Source of the DNA: Planctomycetota bacterium
Lineage (GTDB): Bacteria > Planctomycetota > Planctomycetia > Pirellulales > PLA5
NCBI GenBank assembly: GCA_003576845.1
Contig: QEVJ01000065.1
Coordinates: 1 to 34,404 of the forward strand
Direction of reading: 5' to 3'
DNA length: 34,404 nucleotides
The notes under the pieces were generated by a model. That model saw nothing but the letters and a program-made list of their open reading frames with translations, searched no databases and was not told the DNA's origin. Shown here piece by piece: positions 25,878 through 34,335 of this stretch. Both the position numbers and the translations under genes were made by a program. How positions within the stretch are numbered: position 1 is the stretch's first letter; the number at the start of each line of letters is the position of its first letter.

Positions 25878-26801
25878 ATGACCAACGTCCAATCGCTCTC
25901 CACCGACCAAATCGCTGCCTTCGTCGAGGTCGCGCGCCAGGGCAGCTTGCGGGCGGCGGCCGAGGTGTTGTTCATCACCGAGCAAGGCGTTCGCAGCCGG
26001 TTACTCGCGCTCGAAGAGCGGCTCGGCGTGGAACTGTACCGCAAAGCTCGCGGATTGCGTCGGGCGACGCCGCTGACGCCGCAGGGCAAGCTGCTCCTGC
26101 CCAAGGCGATCGCCTTCCTCGAACAGGCCGCGGAGCTGGCCGAATTGTTTGCCAACGAGCCGCGGGTCCGCGAGGTTCACGTCGTCGCGAGCCAGTACCT
26201 CATCGCCTACGCCCTGATCGACGTCGTCCGCCGCTTCCATGCGAAGTTTCCCGACATTCGCGTGCGACTCAGCGCCCGCACCGAGCAGGAAATCGAAAAG
26301 GAACTGCTCGAAAACCCGGACGCGATGATCGGCGTCGCGGCGCCGTACGAATCGTCGCCCGATTTGACGTACCAGCATCTATTCTCGATGGACTGGAGCC
26401 TGATCGCTCCGCCGCGACATCCGCTCGCTGCAATAGATAAGCTCAAACTTGCCGACATCGTCGATGCGCCGCTGATTCTGTACGAGCGCGGCTCGACGGG
26501 CCGGCAGCACGTCGTCGACGCCTTCGCGCGGCTCGGACTTTCGCCCCGCGTCGAAATGGAAGTCACGACGACGAATCTTATCGTCCGCATGGTCGAGGCC
26601 GGTCTGGGCGTCGGCATCGTGCCGCTGATGCCGTCGGGCGCGGTCACGCGGGGTCACAAGCTGGCGATTCGCGGCCTCGGCCGCCAGATTCGCGCCATCG
26701 ACTCGGGCGTGCTCACCCGCAAGGGCGAAACGCTCTCCGAGGCCCCGCGGACGTTCGTCGAGTTCATTAAAGCCCACGATTTCTCGGCGAAAAGCGGTTG
26801 A
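25878..26801 (+). CDS. LysR family transcriptional regulator
   Basis: 307 aa. A winged helix-turn-helix (about 6-65; DQIAAFVEVARQGSLRAAAE and TEQGVRSRLLALEERLGVEL) and a substrate-binding domain with VHVVASQYLIAYAL, IGVAAPY and GLGVGIVPLMPSG fit the LysR family. Such proteins usually control a divergent gene in response to a small ligand; the divergent neighbour is the DUF4349 lipoprotein, 242 bp between starts. The ATG at 25878 fits the family length; a longer frame from 25662 adds 72 residues without homology signs. Confidence 0.93.
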   Translation: MTNVQSLSTDQIAAFVEVARQGSLRAAAEVLFITEQGVRSRLLALEERLGVELYRKARGLRRATPLTPQGKLLLPKAIAFLEQAAELAELFANEPRVREVHVVASQYLIAYALIDVVRRFHAKFPDIRVRLSARTEQEIEKELLENPDAMIGVAAPYESSPDLTYQHLFSMDWSLIAPPRHPLAAIDKLKLADIVDAPLILYERGSTGRQHVVDAFARLGLSPRVEMEVTTTNLIVRMVEAGLGVGIVPLMPSGAVTRGHKLAIRGLGRQIRAIDSGVLTRKGETLSEAPRTFVEFIKAHDFSAKSG

Positions 26802-27030
26802 GCGACGCTCTGCCGACCCGCTCACGTTCGATCGCTCCGTCGGCCGAATTCCGCAATGCGTGGTAGCAAACGCGGCGGCTTTGTGGTAGTTATGAGGTAA
26901 TGCTGCGGCGGCAGGACCGCTTACAATGGGCGAACGGTCTTGCGGCGAGCGAATCCGTGCTTCTCCCGGTCGCGACGCGTCCGCCGGAAAGCGTTGGTTC
27001 GCGCGCGGCCAAGCTGGGTTGGTCGTTAGG

Positions 27031-27522
27031 ATGAGCGAGCAAAGCGATACGACGTCGCAAAACGGCGACGGCGCGGGCGAATGGCAGCGCGAGTTGGCTG
27101 CGGCGCTCGATAGCTGCGCCTGTTTCAACTTCCGCAAGGTCTCGCGCGCGGTAACGCAGCTTTACGACGAGGCCCTCCACCCGAGCGGCCTGCGATCCAC
27201 ACAACTTGTCATCCTGCTGTCCGTAGCGGTTCAGCCGACGGCGAACATCTCGCAACTCGCGCGGCGAATGGTGATGGACGCCTCGACGCTCAACCGCAAC
27301 TTGCGGCCGCTGGTGCAAAAGGGTCTATTGCAGCTCGCCGCGGGAGAAGACGGCCGTCGCAAGCAAATCGTGCTCACCGACGAGGGCAAAGCCGCGATCA
27401 ACGCCGCGGTTCCGTATTGGGCCGCTGCCCAGAAACGGCTCGTCGGTCTCTTCGGCCGCCAACGCTACAAAGAACTCACGCGGCAGATGTCGTCGGTGAT
27501 CTCGCTCGCCCGCGGACCGTGA
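27031..27522 (+). CDS. MarR family transcriptional regulator
   Basis: 163 aa. Winged helix pattern of the MarR family: LRSTQLVILLSVAVQPTANISQLARRMVMDASTLNRN (helix-turn-helix), then EDGRRKQIVLTDEGKAAI (wing). Dimerisation helices flank it. A CACFNF segment near residue 29 includes two cysteines (CAC), which in some MarR proteins act as redox sensors; that is only a possibility. The ATG at 27031 is preferred; an earlier one at 26926 adds 35 residues of no family character. Its target is unknown. An inverted repeat follows. Confidence 0.9.
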   Translation: MSEQSDTTSQNGDGAGEWQRELAAALDSCACFNFRKVSRAVTQLYDEALHPSGLRSTQLVILLSVAVQPTANISQLARRMVMDASTLNRNLRPLVQKGLLQLAAGEDGRRKQIVLTDEGKAAINAAVPYWAAAQKRLVGLFGRQRYKELTRQMSSVISLARGP

Positions 27523-27527
27523 CGGGG

Positions 27528-27636
27528 AAATGCAAAAGGCAGAATGAAAAATGCAAAATGAAAAATGCAGAATGAAGAACTGAAGGCCTGCCGCCAGGCA
27601 ATCCCATTTTGCATTCTTCATTTTGCATTTTTTAGT
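27528..27636. repeat. Inverted repeat, probable bidirectional terminator
   Basis: Left arm 27541-27580 (AATGAAAAATGCAAAATG and similar units) and right arm 27604-27634 (CATTTTGCATTCTTCATTTT...). An inner small stem GCCTG/CAGGC lies in the loop. The right arm ends in six T on the plus strand. It separates the convergent MarR gene and the gene ending at 27640. Confidence 0.78.
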
Positions 27637-27639
27637 TCC

Positions 27640-28356
27640 CTAGACCATCTCCTCCCGCCCGGGCGAATCGAACACCGAGTCCATGCCCAGGCGCGTGGTG
27701 AGTTCCTGGAACTGGCGATAGAAGGCGTCGCTGGTCGAGTGGACGTGCTCGGCTTCGGTAATGAACTTCATTTCGTCGTCGCGTTCGAGACCCGAGTCGC
27801 ACATCGCGTTCTCGAACTCGTCGAGTTCGTTGCCGTAGACGATCAGCAGCTTGTGTTCATCGAACTGGACCTCCAGAGGCACGCCCGGGTTGAGCACCGC
27901 AATCCCCGTGCAGCCGTCGTTGAGCAGCAGCTCTTCGTATTCCCAGAGAATGCTCTTGAGCACGGGCAAGTCGATGTGCTCGCGATACAGGTCCACGTGA
28001 TCGCGGCTCTTGCGATGGTGGCTCGTTTCGAGCACCACGTCGACCTCGAACCCGAGCGGATCGAGCAAATCCATGAACGTCTGGAACAACTGTTCCTTCG
28101 TGGCGGCGGCCATCAGCACCGGCACGCGGCTCTTGCTGTCCTCGTCGCGATACACGTCGTGGCGATAGCCTTGCCGGGGCACGACCTTCAAGTCGTATGA
28201 AGGCCGCACGGCATCTGTTAGCACGAAATCGCCGTAACGGGCGACGGCCAGGTGCGACTCGAGTTGCTCCTCCGTAAGCTGGTCGAAGGCACTTTCGGCC
28301 GCGCCCTCCACGCCGTCGCGGAAGACGTTCCGGAAGAACTTTTTCAAAAAACCCAT
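27640..28356 (-). CDS. Conserved hypothetical protein
   Basis: 238 aa, not recognised. The N-terminus (MGFLKKFFRNVFRDGVEG) is amphipathic and basic. The rest is acidic and soluble, with a pattern of alternating strands and helices (VPVLMAAATKEQLFQTFMDLL, VDVVLETSH, CTGIAVLNPG, LEVQFDEHKLLIVYG). No signal peptide. The ATG at 28356 has AGAGG about 13 nt upstream; an in-frame start at 28389 is less likely. It ends 3 bp from the inverted repeat shared with MarR. It looks like a cytoplasmic protein perhaps touching the membrane by its N-terminus. Confidence 0.8.
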   Translation of the reverse strand: MGFLKKFFRNVFRDGVEGAAESAFDQLTEEQLESHLAVARYGDFVLTDAVRPSYDLKVVPRQGYRHDVYRDEDSKSRVPVLMAAATKEQLFQTFMDLLDPLGFEVDVVLETSHHRKSRDHVDLYREHIDLPVLKSILWEYEELLLNDGCTGIAVLNPGVPLEVQFDEHKLLIVYGNELDEFENAMCDSGLERDDEMKFITEAEHVHSTSDAFYRQFQELTTRLGMDSVFDSPGREEMV

Positions 28357-28927
28357 CGGCGAGTCAACCTCTGTTGTGCGCGCTTGCAACAGCCGGCGAA
28401 GGCGACGCGGCAGCGGCGAATATGAACGAAATCTAGGTCACGGCAGGTGTCGATCGAGTGGTGCATTGCGGACCGCCGGGAGCCGACGGGGCTTGGGTCG
28501 GCACAAACGTCACAATCCGCACGACCTCGATTTCGCCTCGCGTCGTGCGGCGGTTCCGATCCGCGAAATGCCTGCCGCCGTCCGACTGGATCGGCCCGAC
28601 GCCGGCTCGCGGCAGCCGCACGATACGGCCGCCTCGGCATTTCTGCTGAACCCTAGCTTTCGGCAACCGGTCGAATCTCGGCCGCAACCCGTCGCCGCTA
28701 AAAATCCCTGCCGGGGCGGCGCCTGGCGTGACAGTAGCGCCGCGTATGCGGAGTGTGTTAGGATGCCCGCGGGACCTGCCGGGGATGTTGCGGGAACGAA
28801 TCGCGATGCGGTTTGCAGCGGTTCCCCCGTGGCCCGGACGCCACGGGCCCGCGATCATTTGCCGCGTTCGCAAGCCCGTATAATCCAGTGCAGCCGCCAA
28901 GCCATGCTGCCCGCAAATGAGGTGAAT
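28357..28927. other. Long divergent intergenic region
   Basis: 571 bp between divergent starts. Frames running through it lack family character. One hairpin repeat is seen (28826-28847) and GAGGTG before 28928 is a clear ribosome site. No RNA gene, riboswitch or promoter could be supported. Confidence 0.5.
28826..28847. repeat. Hairpin repeat CCCGTGG...CCACGGG
   Basis: 7-bp stem with 8-nt loop (CCCGGACG), about 80 bp upstream of the transglutaminase-like gene. It resembles the other short palindromes of the window. Confidence 0.5.
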
Positions 28928-30475
28928 ATGCTCGACAAGTTGCCGGTCCGCCGATTTTTCGCGTGGTCGAGCGTCGCTGCCGCCGTTTTGCTCGCCGGGT
29001 GCCAACCGCAAGCCGCGGACGACGCGGCGGCTCCGGCATCCCTCGCGGCCACGGCCGCCGAACGCTGGTACGGCGTTTTCATGCAGGGCGCCAAAGTCGG
29101 ACATTCCGTTGTCCGCACGCGGGTCGTCGAAGAACGCGGCCAACAGCTCGTCGAGACCACGACATCGAGCACGATCGAAACGCAAAAGGGGCGGGAAACC
29201 GTGCGCCTGCACGTCACCGCAACGTCGTGGGAAACTTCGGCCGGCGAGTTGCGACGATTCTCGCGGTCCATCGACGCCGGCGCCGGCATTCAACAGGCTA
29301 GCGGCCGCGTCGAGGGCGGGCGACTCGTCATCGAGGACGCGGTCGGCGGCAATCGCACGCTTCGCCTGCCGGCCGACTGCCTTGGGTTTCACGCCTGGGA
29401 GAAATTGGTCGCCGCCTCGCCGCCGGCCGAGGGCGAAACCCGCAAATTCCAGGCCCTCGACGACACGTTCCTGACGATCGCCGCGCAGGAACTCGTCGGC
29501 CGCGGCCGGCAAGTTACGTCGACACCCAATGGAGAACGGAAGCTTCGCGGGATTCAGCATCGCGTCGCCATGCCCGATGGAACGTGGCGGTCGACGCAGC
29601 TCTGGACCGACGAGCGCGGCACCTGCGTGAAGCTCCGCGACGACGCGATGGACATCGAGTTTCACGCTATGCCCCGCGAAGCCGCGCTATCCGAGCCGAC
29701 GGAGAAGCTGAACCTATTGTACGACACGCTCGTGCGAGTCGATCCGCCGCTGGCCGACGCGGGGAGAACGCAGTGGGTGCGATATCGCATCGCCGTCGAT
29801 CGGGGAAATGCGGAGCAGATGTTCGCGCCGGGTCCCGCGCAGGCCGTCCGCCGGATCGACGACCGGACGATCGAGCTGGTTGTTCGCAAGGTCACGCCCG
29901 AAACGAGACTCTCGCAAGACGCGGGCGGCGCGACGTTCCCAAGCGAAGGCGGCAAACCCGATGCCGCGTTCGTCGAGCCTAACCATTACCTGGCGGCCGA
30001 CGATCCGCGAGTGGCGGCGATGGCCCGCGGCGTCGCGGCGAACGAACGCGACCCTTGGCGTGTCGCGATCGCGCTGGAAAAACACGTACACGACACGATC
30101 GACCAGTTCGACTACAGCCAGGCTTTTTTGACGGCGGCGGAAGTGGCGGACGGGCGCAAAGGAGATTGCAGCGAGTATGCCGTGCTGCTCGCGGCGTTGT
30201 TGCGGGCGCGGGGAATTCCGTCGCGCGTGGCCGTGGGGCTGGTTCACCTCGAAAACGACGCGGCGATGGGCTATCACATGTGGGCCGAAGCGTGGATCAA
30301 CGACCGGTGGGTCGGTCTCGACGCGACGCGACCGCAAGGCGGCGTCGCGGCCGACCACATCAAGGTCGTCACCACGAATCTCGAACACGGCCTGACCGAT
30401 CCAGCGCTGGCCGCTTTCGGACGCGTGCTCGGAGCGAAGCCGAGAATCGCCGTCGGCGACTCGCGGCCAAAGTAG
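28928..30475 (+). CDS. Transglutaminase-like lipoprotein
   Basis: 515 aa. A lipoprotein signal (AAVLLAGC, Cys25), a long beta-rich region (about 45-370), and a C-terminal transglutaminase-like domain with the catalytic triad C414 (GDCSEYA), H450 (YHMWAEAWI) and D465 (GLDAT). Bacterial members are often peptidases or amide-modifying enzymes of the envelope; the substrate is unknown. The ATG at 28928 follows GAGGTG at 5 nt. A longer open frame from 28376 is non-coding upstream sequence. The stop is followed at once by a palindromic repeat. Confidence 0.9.
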   Translation: MLDKLPVRRFFAWSSVAAAVLLAGCQPQAADDAAAPASLAATAAERWYGVFMQGAKVGHSVVRTRVVEERGQQLVETTTSSTIETQKGRETVRLHVTATSWETSAGELRRFSRSIDAGAGIQQASGRVEGGRLVIEDAVGGNRTLRLPADCLGFHAWEKLVAASPPAEGETRKFQALDDTFLTIAAQELVGRGRQVTSTPNGERKLRGIQHRVAMPDGTWRSTQLWTDERGTCVKLRDDAMDIEFHAMPREAALSEPTEKLNLLYDTLVRVDPPLADAGRTQWVRYRIAVDRGNAEQMFAPGPAQAVRRIDDRTIELVVRKVTPETRLSQDAGGATFPSEGGKPDAAFVEPNHYLAADDPRVAAMARGVAANERDPWRVAIALEKHVHDTIDQFDYSQAFLTAAEVADGRKGDCSEYAVLLAALLRARGIPSRVAVGLVHLENDAAMGYHMWAEAWINDRWVGLDATRPQGGVAADHIKVVTTNLEHGLTDPALAAFGRVLGAKPRIAVGDSRPK

Positions 30476-30479
30476 CGAT

Positions 30480-30740
30480 GTAGGGTGGGTCGAACGAACT
30501 GAGGCCCCATACGCATGAAGTTAAGGACTGTCACGGGCGAATCATTAGGCTGCTAGCACGTGGAACTACGGGAAACACACTGCTAGCACAACCACTTTGA
30601 TAATAGAACCAAAGGCATCTCGCTTAACTTGATGCGTATGGGAACGAACGAACTGAGGCCCACCAAGGGATTGCCGATTGTCGTCGACTTATGGGCGCAC
30701 GTGAAACGCGGTGGACCTCACTTCGTTCGACCCGTCCTAC
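30480..30740. repeat. Palindromic intergenic repeat split by an insertion
   Basis: Outer arms GTAGGGTGGGTCGAACGAAC... (30480-30507) and its imperfect inverse (30711-30740, ending GACCCGTCCTAC). Removing 30508-30661 restores a continuous element of about 107 bp (GAGGCCC joined to ACCAAGG). It lies between the convergent transglutaminase and CbiM genes. Confidence 0.82.
30508..30644. mobile_element. 137-bp MITE-like element with 17-bp flanking direct repeats
   Basis: Terminal inverted repeats at 30508-30525 (CATACGCATGAAGTTAAG) and 30623-30640 (CTTAACTTGATGCGTATG) differ at one position. The element is flanked by exact direct repeats CGAACGAACTGAGGCCC at 30491-30507 and 30645-30661. Inside, CTGCTAGCAC occurs twice, exactly 30 bp apart (30550, 30580). 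It has no coding capacity. Base composition is more AT-rich than the surroundings. A non-autonomous mobile element is the simplest reading. Confidence 0.72.
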
Positions 30741-30748
30741 GGCGTTGG

Positions 30749-31687
30749 CTACGACGTTGGTCGGCCGAGGTTGCTGAGCGAGCGTCCGACAATCCACGCG
30801 GCGGCGAAGGCGAGCGTGGCCCCAAGCAGGATCGGCAGCACGGCCGTTCCCCATTCGCCCGCGGCAGCGAACGCGCCGTCACCGACCGCGGCGGCCAAGA
30901 GCGGCTCGGATGCGGCGAGTCCCGCAACGTCGACGGCGGCTTCGAGCGTGTCGGGGAGCGTGGACGAGTACGGCACGAGTGCCGCGGTGGCAACCAGCGT
31001 GGCGATCAGGACGACGGCCGTGAACTTCGACGCCGGTTGCTCGTCGCGGATCCAGGTCGCAGAGCGTTGGACGGCCAAAACGGCGGCAGCGGTGAACGCG
31101 GCCTCCGCAACGGCAAGCAGCAAATGCAGCGGCAGCATTTCGCCTGCCGTCGTAGTGAACGATGCCCTGCCTGCAAGGTGCATTTCCGCGGCGCAAGCAA
31201 TCGCACCGAGCGGCAATGCGGCGGCCGATGCAAGCGCGACGGTAAGGGTCCGACGCGTTGCCGACGTGCCGCGACGGCTCAGCGCATGGACTGGCCCGCC
31301 GAGCACCGCACCGAGCACGGCCATGTTAAGGACGTTCGCGCCGAGCGCGGAGATTCCGCCATCGCCCAACAAACAACATTGAACAGCCAGCACTGCCGCG
31401 ACAACGACCATTCCGGCCCACGGCCCGAGCAGCGCGGCGGCGGCAACGCCTCCCAGGAGATGGCCCGACACGCCCGAGGAGAGCGGAAAATTGACGGCCT
31501 GAATCGCGAACACGCCCGCTGCGACCAAGGCCATCTTGCCCGCCGATGCCGACGGCCGCAAACCGGCTGAGTCGATTCGCAGCCCGTTGCGCCGCAATTG
31601 CCAAACGCTCATGCCGAGCGCGCCAGCCGCCGCGGCCGAAGTGAGGATTGCCGTCGAAGGATCCAGAAAACCGTCGCTTAGATGCAT
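30749..31687 (-). CDS. cbiM: CbiM-PDGLE fusion, cobalt/nickel ECF transporter permease
   Basis: 312 aa. The N-terminal CbiM/NikM part has the conserved N-terminus MHLSDGFLD (His2 is a metal ligand in the family), NFPLSSGVSGHLLGG, and CCLLGDGGISALGANVLNMA. The C-terminal part (about 220-310) has the LPDTLE motif of a PDGLE/CbiN-like domain in a short loop between two membrane helices. The protein should bind Co2+ or Ni2+ as the S component of an ECF transporter. The CbiQ and CbiO partners are not in the window, so they must be encoded to the left end of its transcript outside or elsewhere. No cobalamin riboswitch could be confirmed upstream. Confidence 0.92.
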   Translation of the reverse strand: MHLSDGFLDPSTAILTSAAAAGALGMSVWQLRRNGLRIDSAGLRPSASAGKMALVAAGVFAIQAVNFPLSSGVSGHLLGGVAAAALLGPWAGMVVVAAVLAVQCCLLGDGGISALGANVLNMAVLGAVLGGPVHALSRRGTSATRRTLTVALASAAALPLGAIACAAEMHLAGRASFTTTAGEMLPLHLLLAVAEAAFTAAAVLAVQRSATWIRDEQPASKFTAVVLIATLVATAALVPYSSTLPDTLEAAVDVAGLAASEPLLAAAVGDGAFAAAGEWGTAVLPILLGATLAFAAAWIVGRSLSNLGRPTS

Positions 31688-31865
31688 GTTGATATCTCGG
31701 GCAAGAAGGGTTCACGGTTCGGCAATCGCGACGGGCGAACGGGGAGGTCCGGGTCCCGGCGATGCGTTGCCAGTACGCGGTTTTAGCCAGAATTGCCCCG
31801 CGAATCAACGGCATCGCACTTAGGTAACCGCGTCGCGCACCGTTGCGTGACCTGGACTTATGCGC

Positions 31866-33902
31866 CTACTCCGGAAATGCGCGACCGTCGTCGCTCGCCG
31901 CGGGGTTTTCCGGCGGCGCGGCCGGCCCTTCGACTTCCTTGGTCGACGAGTTCTCGTCGGCGCTGGGATTTTCCGGCGGACGAAGCGCTTTGAGCTGAGC
32001 CTCGACGGCGGCGAGTTTCGTTTCGATGGCGGGCTTTTCGGCGTCGGCGGCCGACTGCAACGCCCGCGCATACCAGAACTTCGCCCGATCCAACAGCCGC
32101 GGAGCAAACAGCCCACCTTTGCGCGGAATCAGCGCGGCCCACGTGTCGGCCAGCGCCGCCTGGTCCGCCGGCGTTTTCGGTTCCGCCAGGTCGATCGTGG
32201 CCGGGTCCTTGAGCGTCGGGTCGGCGCCTTTCGACAGATGCGGCAAGGCCCGCGACCAGTCGCCCTTGACCAGCAGCCAATAGCGGCCCGCGCCGAGGTT
32301 TGCGGCCGCGTCGTCGGGCTCCTTGGCCAACTGCCGCGCGTTGCGATCGAACGCCTTGACCTCGCGGTCGAACTCCGCCGCTTCGGCCGCGACCCGATCG
32401 ACGTCGGCCAACAGGTCTTCCAGCGCCGGGTACTCCTTGAGCGCCTTGGGCGTCCGGACTTTGAGCGACGTGGCTTTGGCGAGCCGCGAAAGCGCCACCG
32501 CCGCATCGCTTTTTTCCGCGGCCATCGCGTCGCGGGCAAACCGCTGCAAGAGCCGCAGCAGGTGTTCGTAATCCTCGACGCCCAGCGTTACGAATTGCAC
32601 GATCTGGTCGATCGCCGACCGCTTCATCTCGAAGGCGTCGACGTCGTACCGGGCGGCCAATAAGTCGATGATGTCGCATGCCGTGTCGGCCGACGCGAGT
32701 TGCACGCCCAAATTGTGCGCCAACATGTAGAGCGCGTATTGGGCCGCCGATTCCGTTTCGCCCCCTGCCCGGTCGACGATTTGCTGGACCAGATCGAAAC
32801 GTTCCTCCGGAGCGACGGCGCTGCGGAGTTGCGGTTCCAACTCTTTGCGAAGGATACGGTACGCCTTGGTGATCGCTTCCGGCGCGGGCGGCGGAGGACG
32901 CTTCGTCGGCGCCGCGGGCGTGGGTTCGTCGCTCGGCGGCGTTGGCGCTTCCGGCGGCATCGGCACGGGCGTGCCCGGGTCGCTCGGCTTTGGCTTGTCG
33001 TCCGCGCGGCCGTCGGCCGGATTCTCGTGCCGCTTATCGCCGGAGTTCGTTTGGCCTTTGTCGGGTGGACGGACTTCTTTTGGAACGAGCGGCGGCTTTT
33101 CGTTGGTCGGCGCGTTGACGAGCGGAACGGTCGCGGATGCCGGTTGCTTTGGCGGCGCCGCTGACGACTTTGGCTTCTCCTTCGCCGATGGCCGGTCCTT
33201 TTCGCTTTCGCCGGTCGGGGCCCCGTCGCCGCCGAGAAACGCGGCGACGAAAACGACGAGCAGCACCAGCAGCCCGACGGCTACGATGCCGCCGATTGCC
33301 GCCGACGAACTCGACCGGCGGACGACGCGCGGACTCGTGCCGCGCACCGTGACCGGCAACGGCGCATCGGCAATGGCGATGGGCGCCGACCGATTAGCAT
33401 TCGCGGATGCCGCGGTCACGGCCTTCGGTTGCGGCGATTCGGGAAGTGCGATCTTCGGGCGCCGCTTGGCCGTGCGGATGGTGGGTAGCGCGTTGTCGGC
33501 AATGACGTCGTTGGACGCGGCGACAGGAATCGCCGATGGAACGCTCGGGCCAACGTCGTTCGCTGGCCGCCCGGGCGGCAGAGGCGATCCGATGGGCACG
33601 GCGACCGCACGCGGCAACTGCGCATGTAGCGCGAGCAGCTTCGCGTCGTATTGCTGTTTGCTTTCCGGATTGAGCAGGCAGATTTTTGCCGCCGATAGTT
33701 CGTTCAGCAGCTTTTGCGAGAGCGGCGCGCGCTGGCCCGTCTGAAACGTCCGCACGTGGGCCATTTGCCGATCGGCGGCATTGCTGATGACGTCTGGGTC
33801 GTGTTCATAGAGCGCGATCCCCAGCAGCCGATAATGGTTGGGCGGCTGCTCCTCGGGCGGAATGCCCAGCCACTTGCGATAGGGATCGAAAACTTCTTCC
33901 AC
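31866..33902 (-). CDS. J-like-domain membrane protein with Pro-rich linker
   Basis: 678 aa. The N-terminus (1 to about 92) is the planctomycete J-like module: FDPYRKWLGIPPEEQPPNHYRLLGI, then AKICLLNPESKQQYDAKL; it lacks a canonical HPD. Then a disordered Ala/Pro region, a membrane helix (201-224), a Pro/Lys-rich exported linker (about 230-345) and a helical C-terminal region (about 345-640) with TPR-like character (AAANLGAGRYWLLVKGDWSRALPHL). The J-like domain would be cytoplasmic and the TPR-like part outside. It starts with GTG at 33902, which fits the family N-terminus. Function unknown. Confidence 0.87.
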   Translation of the reverse strand: MEEVFDPYRKWLGIPPEEQPPNHYRLLGIALYEHDPDVISNAADRQMAHVRTFQTGQRAPLSQKLLNELSAAKICLLNPESKQQYDAKLLALHAQLPRAVAVPIGSPLPPGRPANDVGPSVPSAIPVAASNDVIADNALPTIRTAKRRPKIALPESPQPKAVTAASANANRSAPIAIADAPLPVTVRGTSPRVVRRSSSSAAIGGIVAVGLLVLLVVFVAAFLGGDGAPTGESEKDRPSAKEKPKSSAAPPKQPASATVPLVNAPTNEKPPLVPKEVRPPDKGQTNSGDKRHENPADGRADDKPKPSDPGTPVPMPPEAPTPPSDEPTPAAPTKRPPPPAPEAITKAYRILRKELEPQLRSAVAPEERFDLVQQIVDRAGGETESAAQYALYMLAHNLGVQLASADTACDIIDLLAARYDVDAFEMKRSAIDQIVQFVTLGVEDYEHLLRLLQRFARDAMAAEKSDAAVALSRLAKATSLKVRTPKALKEYPALEDLLADVDRVAAEAAEFDREVKAFDRNARQLAKEPDDAAANLGAGRYWLLVKGDWSRALPHLSKGADPTLKDPATIDLAEPKTPADQAALADTWAALIPRKGGLFAPRLLDRAKFWYARALQSAADAEKPAIETKLAAVEAQLKALRPPENPSADENSSTKEVEGPAAPPENPAASDDGRAFPE

Positions 33903-34335
33903 GGCACGTTCAGCGTCGGTTATCGGGTTCGGCGGAGCGGCGGCGGGACGAGTCGCGACGAGAACCCTTCCTCATGGTTCGTTAAACCCCGCCAAATGCT
34001 TCCCGGATTGCCGTCAAGCTTACCTTTTTGGCCGAATTCGCTCGGACTCGATGCTGCCGAGCGCGGCGATGTCGGCGGGCGAGCAATTTGGCCGATTCGC
34101 TCTAACCTCCGCCACCACAACAGGTTATTATCGCCACACGCCGTCTCTGGGCAAGCGATGTCTTGCGGAATCGCGGCCGCTTGCGAAGATGACGCCAACG
34201 GGACGCGGGTAACGGTCCAGCAACCGAATCTCCGCTGCCCATTAGCAAATCCGCGCCGATCCGGCGCAAGAAATCGTTGCGGCGATTTCGGAAATCGCCG
34301 CAGCAACGTAAGAGAATGCAGGAGACAGATTAGTC
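33903..34335. other. Divergent intergenic region before fhcD
   Basis: 433 bp. A frame on the minus strand (33920-34306) has no homology signs and is not called. The region holds a strong palindrome at 34276-34307 and an AGGAGA ribosome site before the GTG at 34336. Confidence 0.55.
34276..34307. promoter_or_regulatory. Palindrome upstream of fhcD
   Basis: Perfect stem TGCGGCGATTT / AAATCGCCGCA with loop CGG (34278-34302), extendable by GTTGC/GCAAC with a bulge. It lies about 30 bp before the GTG start. It could be an operator, a 5'-UTR hairpin, or another repeat of the type seen elsewhere. Confidence 0.45.

Noticed and set aside
28376..28927. N-terminal extension of the transglutaminase-like gene
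   Set aside because: The ATG at 28928 has a strong ribosome site and directly begins a lipoprotein signal; the extension is low-complexity.
28357..28927. Structured RNA in the long divergent spacer
   Set aside because: Only one short hairpin is visible; no extended pairing or known aptamer motif could be supported.
31688..31865. Possible cobalamin riboswitch upstream of the cbiM-like gene on the minus strand
   Set aside because: A GGCTAAAACC segment and a CCGGGACCCGG palindrome loosely recall parts of the aptamer, but the B12 box and the conserved paired core could not be laid out. A covariance-model search would decide.
33920..34306. 128-codon minus-strand frame before fhcD
   Set aside because: No motif, runs through the palindrome, and lies where a divergent promoter region is expected.
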